64,000 nucleotides of DNA from Bettongia penicillata ogilbyi (GCA_023548195.1 JAJHZJ010000496.1:7831144-7895143), one strand, 5' to 3'. Counted from the first letter of the stretch, positions 20,331 through 31,828 are shown. The notes: generated from the letters alone by a model not told the origin. Numbers and translations are program-made.

Positions 20331-20975
20331 CGTAGATACATACACATGTATTTGTTTTATTTCCACTCATTCCACCTTAAGAAGAAGGGCAACCAAAGAG
20401 AAATAAAATAAGCATGACAGACTTTGTGACTGGCATTTATTAAAAACTAAAAGAAATGTGGCCATCAGTATTTCTTTTTTTGTATTTGTGTAGCAATAAA
20501 CTGAAACAAACATCTCTTCTTGAATAAATTATGCATACATTCTAAGGGTAGGCTCAACTTTTAAAGACTTTTTTTTCATTATCAAATCTACTCAAGGGTC
20601 TAAGAAACAGAAATAACTGTGGCAGACAGAGACCATAAGTTGACACTTATTTTAATAAGTTAATGGGTTCATTTAAAACTAAATCCTGTGTGTGGTGTAT
20701 CAGAAGCTTTGGAAGTTCATGCATATGTGAGAAACCATTGTTTCTTCATAACATATCTGTTGGATCTAATTTCAAAGACCGAAACTACTGGTCAGGAGGG
20801 TTCTCTGATCTGACTGTATGTATGTTGTTTTCACAAATAATTGCTAAGCTAGCACATTCAGTATCTAATACCCTAATGGAAATATGCCATTTATCATGTC
20901 ATTTCTATAGGATTAGTGTATATCTCCAGAGGAAACCAACTACATTATAGTAGCCAGGCAAAACTTCACCTGTAC
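20331..20975. other. unique DNA
   Basis: Nothing is recognised. A plus-strand frame at 20,663-20,950 has no family resemblance. Confidence 0.4.
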
Positions 20976-21032
20976 CATACATGCACACAGACATACACAC
21001 ACAAACACACATGCACACACACACACACACAC
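20976..21032. repeat. CA-rich microsatellite
   Basis: Interrupted CA repeats end in an uninterrupted run near 21,014-21,032. Confidence 0.9.
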
Positions 21033-21137
21033 AAGATTGAATTGTTCATTTTAAGGATCTCCAAGGAGGGAGATTCCGCAGGTTACATAAGGTTGGTTTT
21101 TGCTCGATTTGTAGCATGAGAAGTAATATACTACCTA

Positions 21138-21362
21138 GAAAGGAATTAAGTGATGCAGTAGATAGAACTCTAGCCTTGGAGTCAAAAAGACTTTGGTTAA
21201 AATATGCTGCACACACTTCCCTTGAAACCTTCTGTTTCAATTCCTTCATCATCAAATGGGGAAAATAAAGGTTGTTGTGAGGACCAAGTGAAATAATGTA
21301 CAAAGTAGTTTGTACACTTTAGAGGGCTATAGTACTCAGATATTAGCTATTGTTATTGTTTT
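21138..21362 (+). mobile_element. THER1/MIR-type SINE
   Basis: 'gatgcagtagatagaact', 'cttggagtcaaaaagact', 'ggttgttgtgaggaccaa' and 'gatattagctattgttat' give head, core and tail. Confidence 0.8.
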
Positions 21363-21365
21363 AGT

Positions 21366-21487
21366 ATCAAAGATCACAGAGCTGGAAGGGAATTTAAAAG
21401 ATAAGTAGTCCAATCTCTTCATTTTAGAGATAAAGAAACTGAGACCTAGGGCAATTAAATGACTTGACAATGATCACACAGGTAGAA
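21366..21487 (-). mobile_element. MIR3-type SINE
   Basis: 'gatcacagagctggaagg', 'aagtagtccaatctcttc' and 'gataaagaaactgagacc' are MIR3 on the complement. Confidence 0.8.
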
Positions 21488-21488
21488 A

Positions 21489-22024
21489 TTCAATTCAACA
21501 AACATTAATTAAATGCCAACTATGTACTAAACTCTGGGGATACAGAGAAAATTCCTCTTTCCAAGGAGCTTACAATCTAATGGGAGAGATGACATACAAA
21601 CAGATATATACAAAAAAAAGATATGTAGAGGATAAATAGGAAGTAATTAACCTGGGGTGGGGGATGTGAGGGTGAGAGTGTGGAGGAACTGCAATTAAGA
21701 GCGGTTGGAAAAGACTTTCTGTAGCAGGTGGGATTTTATTTGGGAATTAAAGGAAACGCAGGCTGTCAATAGTCAAAGTAGATGAAAGGGAACATTGCAG
21801 GCATGGGAGACAGCCAAAGACAATTTTTGGAGGGGGGAAATGGAGTGTTTTGTTTGTGGAACTGCAAGGAGGCCAACGTCAGTCGATTGAAGTGTATGTG
21901 TCAGAGTAAGGTATAAGAAAACTGGAAAGGTAGGAGGGGCCTGGGTTCTGAAAGGTTTGAACGCCAAAGAGGATTTTGCATTTGCTCCTGGAGGCAGTAA
22001 GAAACCAATGAAATTTACTGAGTG

Positions 22025-22063
<39 letters not shown>

Positions 22064-23060
22064 ACATGATTGGACCTGTGCTTCAGGAAAAATAGCTAAA
22101 TGGAGGATGGATTGGAATGGGAGAGACTTGAAATGGGAAGACCCACCTACAGGTTACTGCAATAATCTAGACATGAAGTAAGATAATGAGAGGCTACACC
22201 AGAGTGGTGACAGAATCAGAGGAGAGAAGAAAGCATATTCTAGAGATGCTGTAAAGGTGAAATCTGCAGGCCTCGGCAACAGCTTGAATATGGGGGAGGT
22301 GAGAAATAGTGAGGAATCCAGGATGATGCCAAGGTGGGGAGCCTGAGAAACTGGGAGGATTATCATTTCCCTCTGCAGTAATGGGGAAGGCAGAAGGGGT
22401 GGTGGTGGTGATGGTGATGGTGGTGGTGCATGGAAAGGTTTTGGAAGAAAGGTAAGTTGTTTTGGACATATTGATTTTAAGATGTCTGCTAGCTATCCAG
22501 TTCAGGAGCACTGAAAGATGTTTAAGATGTGAAACTAGAGGTCATCAGAGAGATTGGGGTAGGAAAGGTATATTTGAGAACCATCGGCATAAAGATAAGT
22601 AATTAAATCCTTAGGAGCTGAAGATATGACCAAGTAAAGATGTATAGAGGGAGAAGAAAAGACGGCCCAGGACAGAACCCTGAAGAATACCTACAATTGG
22701 AGGGCATGAACTGGAGGAGGGTCCAGCAAAGGAGACAGAGAAAGGGTGGTGAGAGAGGCAGGAAGAAAACCAAGAGGGAATGATGTCCTAAAAACCAAGA
22801 GAGAGTATCAAGGAGGGTGAGTGATCAACAGTATCAGAGGCTTCTGAGCATCAAGGAGAATGGGGACTGAGAAAAGACCATTGGATTTGGTAACTAAGAG
22901 ATCATCAGTAACTTTGGAGAGAGCGGTTTTGGTGAAATTATAAGGTCGGAAGTCAGATTGTAAGGAGTTAATAGAAGAGTGAATGGAGAGACAGTGGAAG
23001 CCCCTATTAGAGGCACCAATTGGGTCCCAAGATCTCTGAACTCCAAATCCAATACCTTTT
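21489..23060 (-). mobile_element. L2-clade LINE, 1.57 kb, 5' truncated
   Basis: The minus strand runs from reverse-transcriptase sequence (right) to the 3' terminus (left). The plus-strand left edge is 'aattcaattcaacaaaca' with 'ccaaggagcttacaatct', the L2 3' end. About 900 bases of 3' region follow ('ggcatgggagacagccaa', 'aggtaggaggggcctggg', 'tcaggaggccaacg'-like blocks), then degenerate ORF2. It is the longest L2 in the window. It contains a TG run (22,028-22,058) and a GGT/GAT run (22,398-22,435). Confidence 0.85.
22190..23060 (-). pseudogene. L2 ORF2 reverse-transcriptase relic
   Basis: Minus-strand frames preserve fragments of the L2/CR1 reverse transcriptase, which copies the element's RNA at the target site. 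Seen from N to C: ILLDAQKPL (family motif LDxxxAFDxV, degraded), SWFSS with [12 protein letters not shown] then FFSLY (family GSVLGPLLFSLY), and YADG at 22,580-22,591 in place of the catalytic YADD. The second catalytic aspartate is lost and the pieces lie in different frames, so the copy is dead. Confidence 0.8.
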
Positions 23061-23235
23061 TTTAAAATAATGTATTCCTTCTCATTTTCTTCCTTCTGGA
23101 GCAAACATTTTTCTCCTCATCCAAATGGATAAAAGAAATCCGTTCTACATCCCTCAATATCATGTATGTAGGTTAAAGTAGCTTGTGGCGAGAGCCAGTG
23201 GTGGTGAAGACAATGATGTTGATGGAGAGGATTCA
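23061..23235. other. unassigned DNA
   Basis: Nothing is recognised between the L2 and the next SINE. Confidence 0.35.
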
Positions 23236-23425
23236 TAATATAGATTTAGTACTGGAAGATGCCTCAGCAATCAGGTAGTCCAATAAACTCATTTTACAGA
23301 TGAGAAAATTCAGACACAAAGAGTTTAAATAACTTGCTCAATTCAACATAGTAACAAAGCTAGGATGGAAACTTGGTTCCTTTGATTACAAATCCAGGGA
23401 TTTTCCCATTGTACCTTGCTGCATT
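23236..23425 (-). mobile_element. MIR3-type SINE
   Basis: 'tagtccaataaactcatt', 'ttacagatgagaaaattc', 'gagtttaaataacttgct' and 'ttcccattgtaccttgct' give the complement order. Confidence 0.75.
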
Positions 23426-23629
23426 TGATTAGAGAAGACTGGAACTCAAGAGAGGTCACTTCTCATTCTTTCCTGCCATACCCACAATGAAGAAGCAAGT
23501 CCTTTTCAAGGCAAAGGCATCATTAGAAGAGTATGTTGACAGGGGATGGAATGCCATGTAAGCATTTTAGTTTTTACAACAGAATGACTTAAAGTGGAAA
23601 AGCAGGGGTCTCTTTATCCCCAATAGAAG

Positions 23630-23735
23630 GCAACCTTCTTGGAGAGGGGGACCATTTCATTTTTTATCTTTCTATCTGTCAAAGATGATGCCCTGCACAA
23701 GATAGGCACAATTTAATTGAATTGCGTTAAAATCA
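23630..23735 (+). mobile_element. L2 3'-end fragment
   Basis: 'aggcaaccttcttggaga' with 'gggggaccatttcatttt' and 'cctgcacaagataggc' resembles the forward L2 tail. Confidence 0.45.
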
Positions 23736-23814
23736 AGCTGCTTTCAGGATCATCTGGAGAAATTACTTTTAATTATTTGTAGGGCTTTGGAGGGAAGTGA
23801 TACGTTTTGTCCCA

Positions 23815-24005
23815 GCATAGTACAGGGCGATGAGCAGTGACTGGAGTCCTAGGTCCTCAGTTCAAATCCTACCTGTAATGCTAATGTGTGTGACCCTGGG
23901 AAAAGTCATTTACCCAAACTGAGCTTCAGTTTCTACACCTACAAGGTGAGAGAAATAGACTATATGGCCTCTGGGATAACTTCTAGCTTTATATCTATGA
24001 TCCTA
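23815..24005 (+). mobile_element. MIR/MAR1-type SINE
   Basis: 'ggtcctcagttcaaatcc', 'gtgtgtgaccctgggaaa', 'cttcagtttctacacc' and 'tggcctctgggataactt' mark the copy. Confidence 0.75.
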
Positions 24006-24984
24006 CATCCAATAGATCCCTAACGTTAGCCTTGATCATTCAAATCCAATAAAAATAAACATCAATTTCTGGTCCTCTATACTTTGAAAATATAGATTTA
24101 TGTTTTCTTGCCTTCTTTGCCACTTCTGTCCATGTCCTCTTTGCCCTCTTTACAAGGGTACATCCTTGGAAAGTAATCAAGAGAATGATTTACAGAAATA
24201 TCAAAGTTAATGTTATTACTGTAGACTAAAAAAATTACCTCACCACCAAATGCTTTTTTTGTTCTCTTCCTGACCACCTAAATGAATAAAAAGGGTGATA
24301 ATGACATTCTCATTATTTTGGGAACACATTTGCATCAGTAATGAAAGAGTTCCAAAAGGGCACCAGCTCCATAGAGGCTAACGTCAGTATTAATTGAAAT
24401 TGTTTGCTTGATTAGATAAAACATGCAAACGTAAACTGCTCATCTCTTCAGGTTGTATATCTGCTCTCGTTGGAATAAAACTCAAGAATCAATTGTTTCT
24501 CTAAAGGGAAAAAATCCTTCCAGATAAAATTTTAGAAAATTATTTCTAAAGTCCTAATTTTAAACCCATTCTATATAGAGAGATTATGGAAACTAAGAGC
24601 ATTAGTTTATATGTGTAATATAAAAAAGAATTCTGTGTATCTATTTTTCCCTTCTCTCTTCTTAATGCATATTAATATTAACATGTCACATTAAAATCAG
24701 TATATCACATCATGTCCCCTAACCCTGCTTTCCTGCCTTTGCTTTTGGCCACTCAATTCACTACACCTAGAAAATTCTTTGTTTTGTATTTCACCTGCTG
24801 GATTTATACTCATTGTTCTTTTATCTCCCCTCTGTTTGGATATGTGATTTCACAAAATTACAGAATTTTAGAATTAGAAGAGCAGTCTTTCAGCCCAACA
24901 AATACCTGAAAAGAAATTCCCCATTTAATCTACCCAACAAATGACTAGGCTCTATTTAAGACTCTTAAAAGGTGAGGAACCAGG
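24006..24984. other. unique DNA with a candidate conserved element
   Basis: There is no confident repeat. 24,290-24,560 is complex, CpG-retaining (aacgtcag, aacgtaaac, tctcgttg) and listed in the findings. 24,715-24,840 may hold a diverged L2 scrap. Confidence 0.4.
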
Positions 24985-25430
24985 ACTTCTCATGGCACTC
25001 TGTTCCCCTTAGAGAGAGATTTCATTGTTAAGCAAGTTTTTCCTGATATCAAGCCTAACTTTGCCTCTTGGACACTTCTACCCCTTCTTCTTTGTTTTAC
25101 CTTCTGGAAACAAACAGAACAAATCAGATCCCTCTTTCCCATGACAACCCTTTCAAGTATTTGAAGGCAGCGATCTCTCTGGAGTTCTAACTTTCTCAGA
25201 CTAAACATTTCCTGTTTGGACAATGGATTTTCATACGATATGGACCGAGGCCTTTTATCATCCTGGATGTCTTCACATGCTGTAAAGTTTACCAATGCCT
25301 TCTCTTAGGCATGTGTAAGGGTTGGATTAGATAGGTCCACATCCTGCTATGAACACTGAGGATCCTTTCTAGACTGTGATGGACAGTACTGGACAAAATA
25401 CTCTCCACTATTAGAATTTGCTTATATAGG
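24985..25430 (-). mobile_element. CR1/L3-type LINE fragment
   Basis: 'aagtttttcctgatatca', 'agcctaactttgcctctt', 'catgacaaccctttcaag' and 'cagactaaacatttcctg' give the complement CR1/L3 order, more complete than at 4.03 kb. Frames across it are non-coding. Confidence 0.75.
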
Positions 25431-25552
25431 GAACTTTGCATTGGGAAATTTTCTCTGCTGATGCAGGAAAACATTTATCTGCAAGTTATCATCTTATAGA
25501 AATTCCCCAGACAATTGGAAAGTTGGGTGAGTTGTTAGGGCCGCACAACTTG

Positions 25553-26045
25553 CTATGGTTTGTGGTTGTTATGGTTGATCTTCCTTTGTTTTTGGAGAGG
25601 ACCAATGACACCACAGGGTGATGTCTTGATATGTGGATGAATTGGATTAAAGAGAAGAAGAGTTGTGCAAAGTCATCAGGGTTATTATCTCTTCCAGAGT
25701 CACTGAAGTCCAGTGGCAAGACAAAAGTCAAGACAACTGGTAATGGCCCAGGATGCAGTGGATGACCTTGGCATCTTCCATGTCTGCTGCCTTCATGGTC
25801 TTGATACAAATTGTCCTCATCTACCCATTCTGCCAAGGGAAGTCTTCATATACTTGGGGTACTAATCCCCTTAACTCACCAATGGGTTTGAGACTTGTCA
25901 CCCTCACCCTGATTTAGCCCATTTGTGGAGATGGTTTTACTGGGGTGTGTCTGCTGCCCGTGTTATCACTTCTTGGGGTCACAGGTGAGAGTGGGGTGAC
26001 AGGTGGACACCAAAGGTGGATGAGCAGTCCTAACAAGGACCATAT
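25553..26045. mobile_element. unnamed 'family C' repeat, copy 1
   Basis: The 5' module ('gagaggaccaatgacacc', 'gaattggattaaagagaa', 'tgtgcaaagtcatcaggg') is shared with family B. A different 3' part follows: 'aagtcttcatatacttgg', 'cccttaactcaccaatgg', 'ttactggggtgtgtctgc' and 'tggacaccaaaggtggat'. It is collinear with the copy at 37.56 kb over about 490 bases. I know of similar marsupial sequence but not its class. Confidence 0.7.
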
Positions 26046-26149
26046 AACTAGTATGTGTTAGAGAAGGACTTGATCACAAGTATTCCTGACTCCATGTCTG
26101 ATCCTCTCTTTGCTACACCAAATTTCTAAATACCCATTCCTTCATAGTT

Positions 26150-26290
26150 CCTATTTTAATAGTGTTTTAACATTTGCAAAATGCTGTCCATATAGCAGCC
26201 TAGTGAGGTCAACATTGTGAAGGCTATTATTCTCATTTTATAGGTGAATGAACTGACTCAAAGTCCAATAAGCTTTCTACTAACTACACC
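26150..26290 (-). mobile_element. MIR-family SINE
   Basis: 'acatttgcaaaatgctgt', 'ttattctcattttatagg' and 'tgaatgaactgactca' are complement MIR. Confidence 0.6.
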
Positions 26291-26309
26291 TCACATCAGA
26301 AGTGGGAGT

Positions 26310-26430
26310 AGTGTATTGTTCTGGAGAGGTGAGGGTCTAGGTTAGAGTTCTGTGCTCCTCCAGTGCAATCTCTAGCAAAACACTTAGTCTCACTGACTCT
26401 CTTTCCTCATCACTGTAAGGTAGGGATTAA
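26310..26430 (+). mobile_element. MIR-family fragment
   Basis: 'ctctagcaaaacacttag' and 'ctctttcctcatcactgt' are a weak forward MIR core and tail. Confidence 0.45.
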
Positions 26431-26436
26431 ACTAGG

Positions 26437-26617
26437 CTGGGGTCCTTAACCTTTCTTGGGTCATGGATCCTTTTGGCAACCTGATGCAGCCTATAGTCTC
26501 CTTTCTAGGAAAAAATATAATTAAATGCATAAAATAGAATACATAGGACTACAAAGGAAACCAATTATATTGAAGTATAGTTATCAAAATACTTTTTTTT
26601 AAAGTGCACAGACCCTA
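26437..26617. mobile_element. hAT-like non-autonomous DNA transposon relic
   Basis: It opens 'ggggtccttaaccttt', then 'gggtcatggatccttttg', 'taaatgcataaaatag', 'aggactacaaaggaaacc' and 'gtgcacagaccctag'. This is a familiar mammalian short DNA element whose ends should mirror each other. The right end is eroded. Confidence 0.5.
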
Positions 26618-27475
26618 GAAAATGCAGAATAGAGAATATCTAACATTCTTTACACTTCTAAATTCTATGATGTTTTAATACTAAATAGAGATAGTTTTAA
26701 AAATGAAATGCTATTCATAGATTTAGAGGAATAAGCACATTTGGCATTCTTGATTTTAAACATTTATAGTCAACATTTTTCCTAGATTTATTACAAAAGG
26801 GCTTTTTTTTGTTTGTTTAGTTTCACAATTTATGACAATGAACATATGTATATTAGCCTCCTGATAATTAAATTGATTTTCTCCTCAGGTAAAACATGCT
26901 AACTTTTCAATGTCAAAATCAAATCAAATACTTTCATTTTTTAAAGATATCTTTTCATTTTGGTAAATCATTCAAAATGAGTTATTCATATTACATCTGA
27001 AATATCTAGGAAAATCAATAGTGTTTTGAATGATGTAACAAAGAAAGCATAATTTTGCCATTTCCCAAATATGTTCCCATTAAAAGGAATAATATAGAGA
27101 CTTGAAAATGTGATAAAATAAACTGCATAAACTTGAATTTTTGCAGCTAAGTAAATTAATTCACAAAGCTATAGGTATCCTTGAACTTCCCTTACTGGAG
27201 GGGATTCAGAGTGTTATTTCTCCATTAGTTCTGTTCAATCCAACAGATCTCAGATTAGGGCCTGTGAGGTTGGGGCCTTCCTAGCTTCCCTGGTGGGGCC
27301 AGCATCTATAGGGGTGAGGTGAAAACCACCTGAAACAGCAGAGAACCAGAGGTAAATGACTTATAAGAACATGACACCACAGATGGAAAACAGTCAGGAT
27401 CAAAAGACATGCTAAGTAGGGGTGAGATCGGGAGGTTAGCTACTGGGTCAAGTGATGGATCTGACCACCACAGGA
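26618..27475. other. unique AT-rich DNA
   Basis: About 860 bases have no recognised repeat or frame; the part at 26,640-27,170 is strongly AT-rich. Confidence 0.4.
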
Positions 27476-27710
27476 GGCCCAGTGGAGAGTGTTAGATCTG
27501 GAATCAGGAATACTTGAGTTCAAATTCTACATAGGAAATTTACTAGCTGTGTGACCCTGGGCAAGTAATTTAAGTTTTCTGAGCCTCAGTTTCCTCATCT
27601 GTAAAATTGGTATCATTTTAGCACAGGGTTATTGTGGGGATCAAATGAGATAACCTGTAAAGAGTTATGAAAACAGTAGCTATTTGATGATGATGATGAT
27701 GATGATGACT
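27476..27710 (+). mobile_element. THER1/MIR-type SINE with GAT tail
   Basis: 'ctggaatcaggaatactt', 'actagctgtgtgaccctg', 'gcctcagtttcctcatct', 'ggggatcaaatgagataa' and a (GAT) run at 27,687-27,708 make a near full-length copy. Confidence 0.88.
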
Positions 27711-27924
27711 GGAGGGAAAAAATCTACTATGATGGTCCAAGTATGAAGCAATGGGTCAATTTCTGTGTTTTGTTTATTTATGATGTCATCCATCTGTAAT
27801 TTCTTGTCCAAGAAGATCACAGTGCCCCTGTGACTTGCTAAAATTGTTGTGGCTCCCAAATTTTGTTCACTCCAGCCAAAGTGGTGTTGAATTCTTCTAA
27901 ACTTAACTAAGTTTTCTTCTGAGG
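27711..27924. other. unassigned DNA
   Basis: Nothing is recognised. Confidence 0.35.
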
Positions 27925-28090
27925 CATCACAGGAAGAGAATCCAGAGGTCATTGAAACCTGCTCCCTAATTTTACAGAGGAAGAAACTGAGACCCAGAGA
28001 AGTTAAGAGACTTTCCCAAGGCCATCCAGGCACTAAATAGCAGAGCCCAGAGTTGAAGGCAAGTCCTATGATTCCGGGTTCCTTGTTTTT
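27925..28090 (-). mobile_element. MIR3-type SINE
   Basis: 'taattttacagaggaaga', 'aactgagacccagagaag' and 'ttaagagactttcccaag' are clear complement MIR3. Confidence 0.85.
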
Positions 28091-28164
28091 AGGCCCCTAG
28101 TCCATGGCCTCTAATAGTCCGGCACTGGTTTAGAGTCCAAGGCGATTCAGCATTTTAGGGTCCA

Positions 28165-28255
28165 TCACAGTCAACTCAACAAGCATTTATTTAGCACTTA
28201 TTGTATACTAGGCAGTGTACTAAGCACTGAGAATTAAAAGAAAAAATAAAACTTT
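28165..28255 (-). mobile_element. L2 3'-end fragment
   Basis: 'actcaacaagcatttatt', 'tagcacttattgtatact' and 'gtactaagcactgaga' mark it. Confidence 0.75.
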
Positions 28256-28329
28256 GCTTTTTGTGGTCATAGCTTTGAGTACCCAGAGTCATCTATATGC
28301 CATGGACTTTATAGGAGAAAGGGTTTGAT

Positions 28330-28450
28330 GAGGAGGAGCTATGTGACTTTTTAGTTGCTTTATTTTCTGGACCTCCCTTCTTCCTATGTAAATAAGGGAG
28401 TTTGATTAGGGGCCCTTGGAGGTGCCTTGTAGCCACAGCTGTCTGAGCCT
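28330..28450 (+). mobile_element. MIR-family fragment
   Basis: 'ggagctatgtgacttttt', 'gtaaataagggagtttga' and 'ggggcccttggaggtgcc' form a weak forward MIR3. Confidence 0.45.
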
Positions 28451-28764
28451 GTGACATTCATCCAGCCTCTTTTAACTTTTGCAGAAGCCCCTAGGCAGTA
28501 TTCCTAGCCAGGCCTCCTAAGACCATTGGATGAATGGTCTCATTCATTGCTGCTGTGGGTGGTGTAATACACTGGGCTCCCATCTGCCTCAACTTGACCA
28601 GTTCACACTATACTATCTGCCCCTCCACCACACATCCTCAGCCCCTACTTGGCCTCATTCCTGACCTTTTCTTTTTCTCCCATACACTTAGATTCCCTCG
28701 TTACTGACCCTCGGTTTGCCTGACTGTCCCCCTCAGTAAGCATCAGCATTGTTGTGAGGCATAT
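28451..28764. other. unassigned DNA
   Basis: Nothing is recognised. The composition is C-rich near 28,610-28,690. Confidence 0.35.
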
Positions 28765-28920
28765 CTATCTCAAGATCATAGATCCAGATTTGGAGGCTAT
28801 TTATTCAAATCCCCTCAGTGAACAGCTGAAAAGTCTGAGTTTCAAAAAGTTAGATGAGTTGTCTCAAGTTACATAAGTAGTGAACATTAAAGGCAGCCTT
28901 TGATCCCACCCTCTTGGACC
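28765..28920 (-). mobile_element. MIR3-type SINE
   Basis: 'aagatcatagatccagat', 'caaatcccctcagtgaac' and 'gttacataagtagtgaa' are complement MIR3. Confidence 0.65.
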
Positions 28921-29049
28921 CTTCAAGAGCAGCGACCTTTCCAATGTCCTGTAGTGGACCAAAAGTTGGAGCTATACAACAGCTACTGTGCACTGCTATT
29001 AATAAAGATGATGGATGGATTCTAGGAGAAGTTGGGGTCATAATATCTT

Positions 29050-29280
29050 GCATAAATATTAATAGCAACTGACATTTATAAGAGTTGGGTCATTTACTCC
29101 ATATAACCACCCTGGGATGTTTAGTACTATTACTATTTCACTTTATAGATGAGGAAAAAAACAGAGAAGTGAGGGGACTTGCTTCTTGACCACAGAGCTC
29201 ATCAATGTCTTAGGTAAGATCTGGGCACACATCATTTCTCACCATGAGCCTAGCACTCTAACACTGCTAGGCTGCTACTG
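29050..29280 (-). mobile_element. MIR-family SINE
   Basis: 'aactgacatttataagag', 'accaccctgggatgttta', 'tttcactttatagatgag' and 'ggacttgcttcttgacca' give nearly the whole element on the complement. Confidence 0.75.
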
Positions 29281-29904
29281 CAAAAAAATGTCTCCCTATA
29301 AAGTGGGACACTCCTGTCCTGTATGATCAGTTTTCTGAGCACATTTACTTACACAAGGAAACAAAAGAGAAATTGGCAGCAGGCATGGACTACAGATGAA
29401 AAAAAGAGCATGAAAAAATGAATTTGTATTCCTTCAGTGTTTATAATTCATTTGGATGAAGTAATGCTTGATCAGAGAGGGAAAAATCATCCCTCCTCCT
29501 TCCTGGAGTAGAGAAGAGGATTGTCTGTTTGACCTGGAATGATGGATGCCATTGAAAGTACTGTGAGTGGAATCTGGTGCTCAAAGTCATTTAGGCTTTA
29601 AAATAAGGACTATGAAGGATGATACGGTGATGACTTGCAGAGCAGCTGAAGGCAAGGCTTCCTTGACAAAGAGCTGGTTGATAGAGTGCAGATGACACTG
29701 TGGCTCAGAAAATCAGAAATCATTCCACTTGGGCCGAATTTTAAGGAGGTTGGTCTGGATAGAGGGATCCTAAGTGTTTGATATTGAAATTAGCTTGCTG
29801 TCTGTATTATCTTCCTCCCATGACAATTTTCATGTTCAAGTCTTGACTCTATTTAAGGAAATGAACTTGGTTCTGGATACCCTATCTTAAGAGAGATAAG
29901 AGAT
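29281..29904. other. unique DNA
   Basis: About 620 bases have no recognised repeat or gene. Confidence 0.4.
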
Positions 29905-29985
29905 CACACATTTAGAGCTCAGGGGCTTCTGCATCTAATTCCCTCATTTTTTCAGATGAGAAAAATGAGACTCATGGAGGTTAAA
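29905..29985 (-). mobile_element. MIR-family fragment
   Basis: 'ctaattccctcatttttt' and 'cagatgagaaaaatgaga' mark a short complement copy. Confidence 0.6.
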
Positions 29986-30160
29986 GAATGTTTATATATG
30001 TTATATACGTGTATGCACACATACATATCTGCACACACATACACATGTATACACATTGTGCACACACATATGACACATATGTAGTTGTTTATGTGTGATG
30101 TGTATATATGCCAATCATGTTTATATGTATATATACATATATACACAAATATGTGAGTAT
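29986..30160. repeat. CA/TA-rich degenerate microsatellite
   Basis: It is a purine-pyrimidine alternating tract (cacacatacacatg, tatatgtatatatac). A cysteine- and tyrosine-rich frame across it is an artefact. Confidence 0.85.
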
Positions 30161-30584
30161 GTCAATCATTAATACAGGTTTTTCAAACTCTAAATTCAAT
30201 GACTTTCCATGATACCCTACTGTTTCTCTGGCAAATCAGAATTTTCTGGAACAGTGTGACTATGATGGTGAAAGCTCTGAAAATTCAGTCAGGAATGACT
30301 AAAAAATACTAGGAATAATTCATCTGGGGAGGAGAGGTCCTTTGTGGGTATGGACAGAGAACTGAAATGATTTTGTCTGAATAAGACAACCAAGGTATTT
30401 GATATTATTGCAAGGAAACTGAAAAAAATCACCAAGTGGACGTTACAGGGAAGCAGAGTTTTGTTCAATAAATGGGGGAAAAAAGATCTTAAAAGTAAAC
30501 CAAGACTTTAAGTTGATTTTCTTAGTGAGATGGTGCCAGCTGCAGTTCTCAGCATATACTTTTAAAAAACATACATTACGAATG
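30161..30584. other. unique DNA
   Basis: Nothing is recognised. Confidence 0.35.
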
Positions 30585-31080
30585 ATCATCCAGTATCTCC
30601 TCAAAGCCTTCCAATGAGAAAGAACTCACTACCTCCCAAGTCGCCCTTCTACTTTGGGACAGCTCTCACTATTATTAAGTTTTTCCCCTATCCCCTCACT
30701 TCGACCTTAAATTTCTGTCATGGCAACTTCCACCTCATTCTGCCTCTGGAGTCAAGTACAAATAAGCTAACCTCTCTTCCCCTGATAGCTTTTCAGACAC
30801 TTGAAGACAATTATTGTGCCCTGCATCAATCAGTCTTCTCTCTAAGCTTAACATCCTGTTTCCCTCAATCACTTGTCATTTGGCAGGATCTCAGCGCCTC
30901 TCACTACCTTGCCACCCTCCCTCCCTCTTGATGCTCTCTTGTTTATCAATATTTTTCCTAAAATGTGGTCACTAGAACTGAACAAAGCCTTCTAGATGTG
31001 GTTTGCCTGGAGGTAGAGGACATTGGGACTAACACATATAGTGTCCTAACACCGTTCTTCTCTTAATGAATGAAGCCTAG
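30585..31080 (-). mobile_element. CR1/L3-type LINE fragment
   Basis: 'aaagccttccaatgagaa', 'ttcttcccctgatag'-like text, 'ttttcagacacttgaaga', 'aagcttaacatcctgttt' and 'aaatgtggtcactagaac' give the longest CR1/L3 copy here (about 500 bases). An open plus-strand frame at 30,614-30,931 lies antisense to it and is not a gene. Confidence 0.75.
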
Positions 31081-31084
31081 TATT

Positions 31085-31825
31085 GCACTTGATTTCATGG
31101 TTCCTGGATCATAATATGAACACGTCCAAAACAATGCTCATTATCTGTCCCCAAAACCAATCTTCTTCCTAATTTCCCTGCTTCTATCAGGGACATCATC
31201 CCTTTTTCAGTTACCCAGAATTTAAACCTTGAGTTTTCTCTCTTCCTCCACATGTTGATTGTATCTCTGTAGTGTCTATCACATCTATTTCCTGCTTGCC
31301 ACTCACATAGGCATCTCCCTAGTTCAAGCCCTCATCACTTTTCACCTGGATCATTAAGGTAGCTTGTGCCATTAGTGACCCTGCTCCCCAAACCATTATC
31401 CACATAGCTGCCAAGTCAAGTGGGTATTCCTAAAACATGGATCTCATTTGGTCATTCTTTTGCTCAAGAAGTTCCAGGTATGCCCCAAGACCTCAAAGAT
31501 CAAATATATTCTCTTTGGTTGTATTTGTGTCTCAGATCCAACCCATCTTTTCAGGCTTATCAAGCATCACCCTCCTTCATGTACTCCATTCTCCTAACAC
31601 ATTGGTCTTCTTACTGTTTTTCATTATATGAAGATTGCTGGACTTATATGAAGAAGTCTGGACTGCTCTCCCTCCTTAATTCTGCCTTTAGAATCCCTAG
31701 CTTCCTTCAAAGCTCAGTATACGCACCAACTCAAACACAAACCTTTCCTGACACCCCCCCCACCAGCCTCCAATGCCTTTGTCCACCCCAAAATTACCTA
31801 TATATGTTATGTCTAATTACATGTG
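31085..31825 (+). mobile_element. L2 LINE, 3' coding end and UTR
   Basis: 'cccaaaaccaatcttctt', 'cccagaatttaaaccttg', 'gttcaagccctcatcact', 'ttttgctcaagaagttcc', 'agaatccctagcttcctt' and 'aaacctttcctgacacc' follow L2 order forward. The plus-strand frame 31,420-31,833 is the decayed ORF2 tail and UTR without motifs. The element ends against the short DNA transposon that follows. Confidence 0.8.
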
Positions 31826-31828
31826 TAT

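Noticed and set aside
30614..30931. A 105-codon plus-strand frame
   Set aside because: It falls on complement-strand CR1/L3 sequence and has no protein motif.
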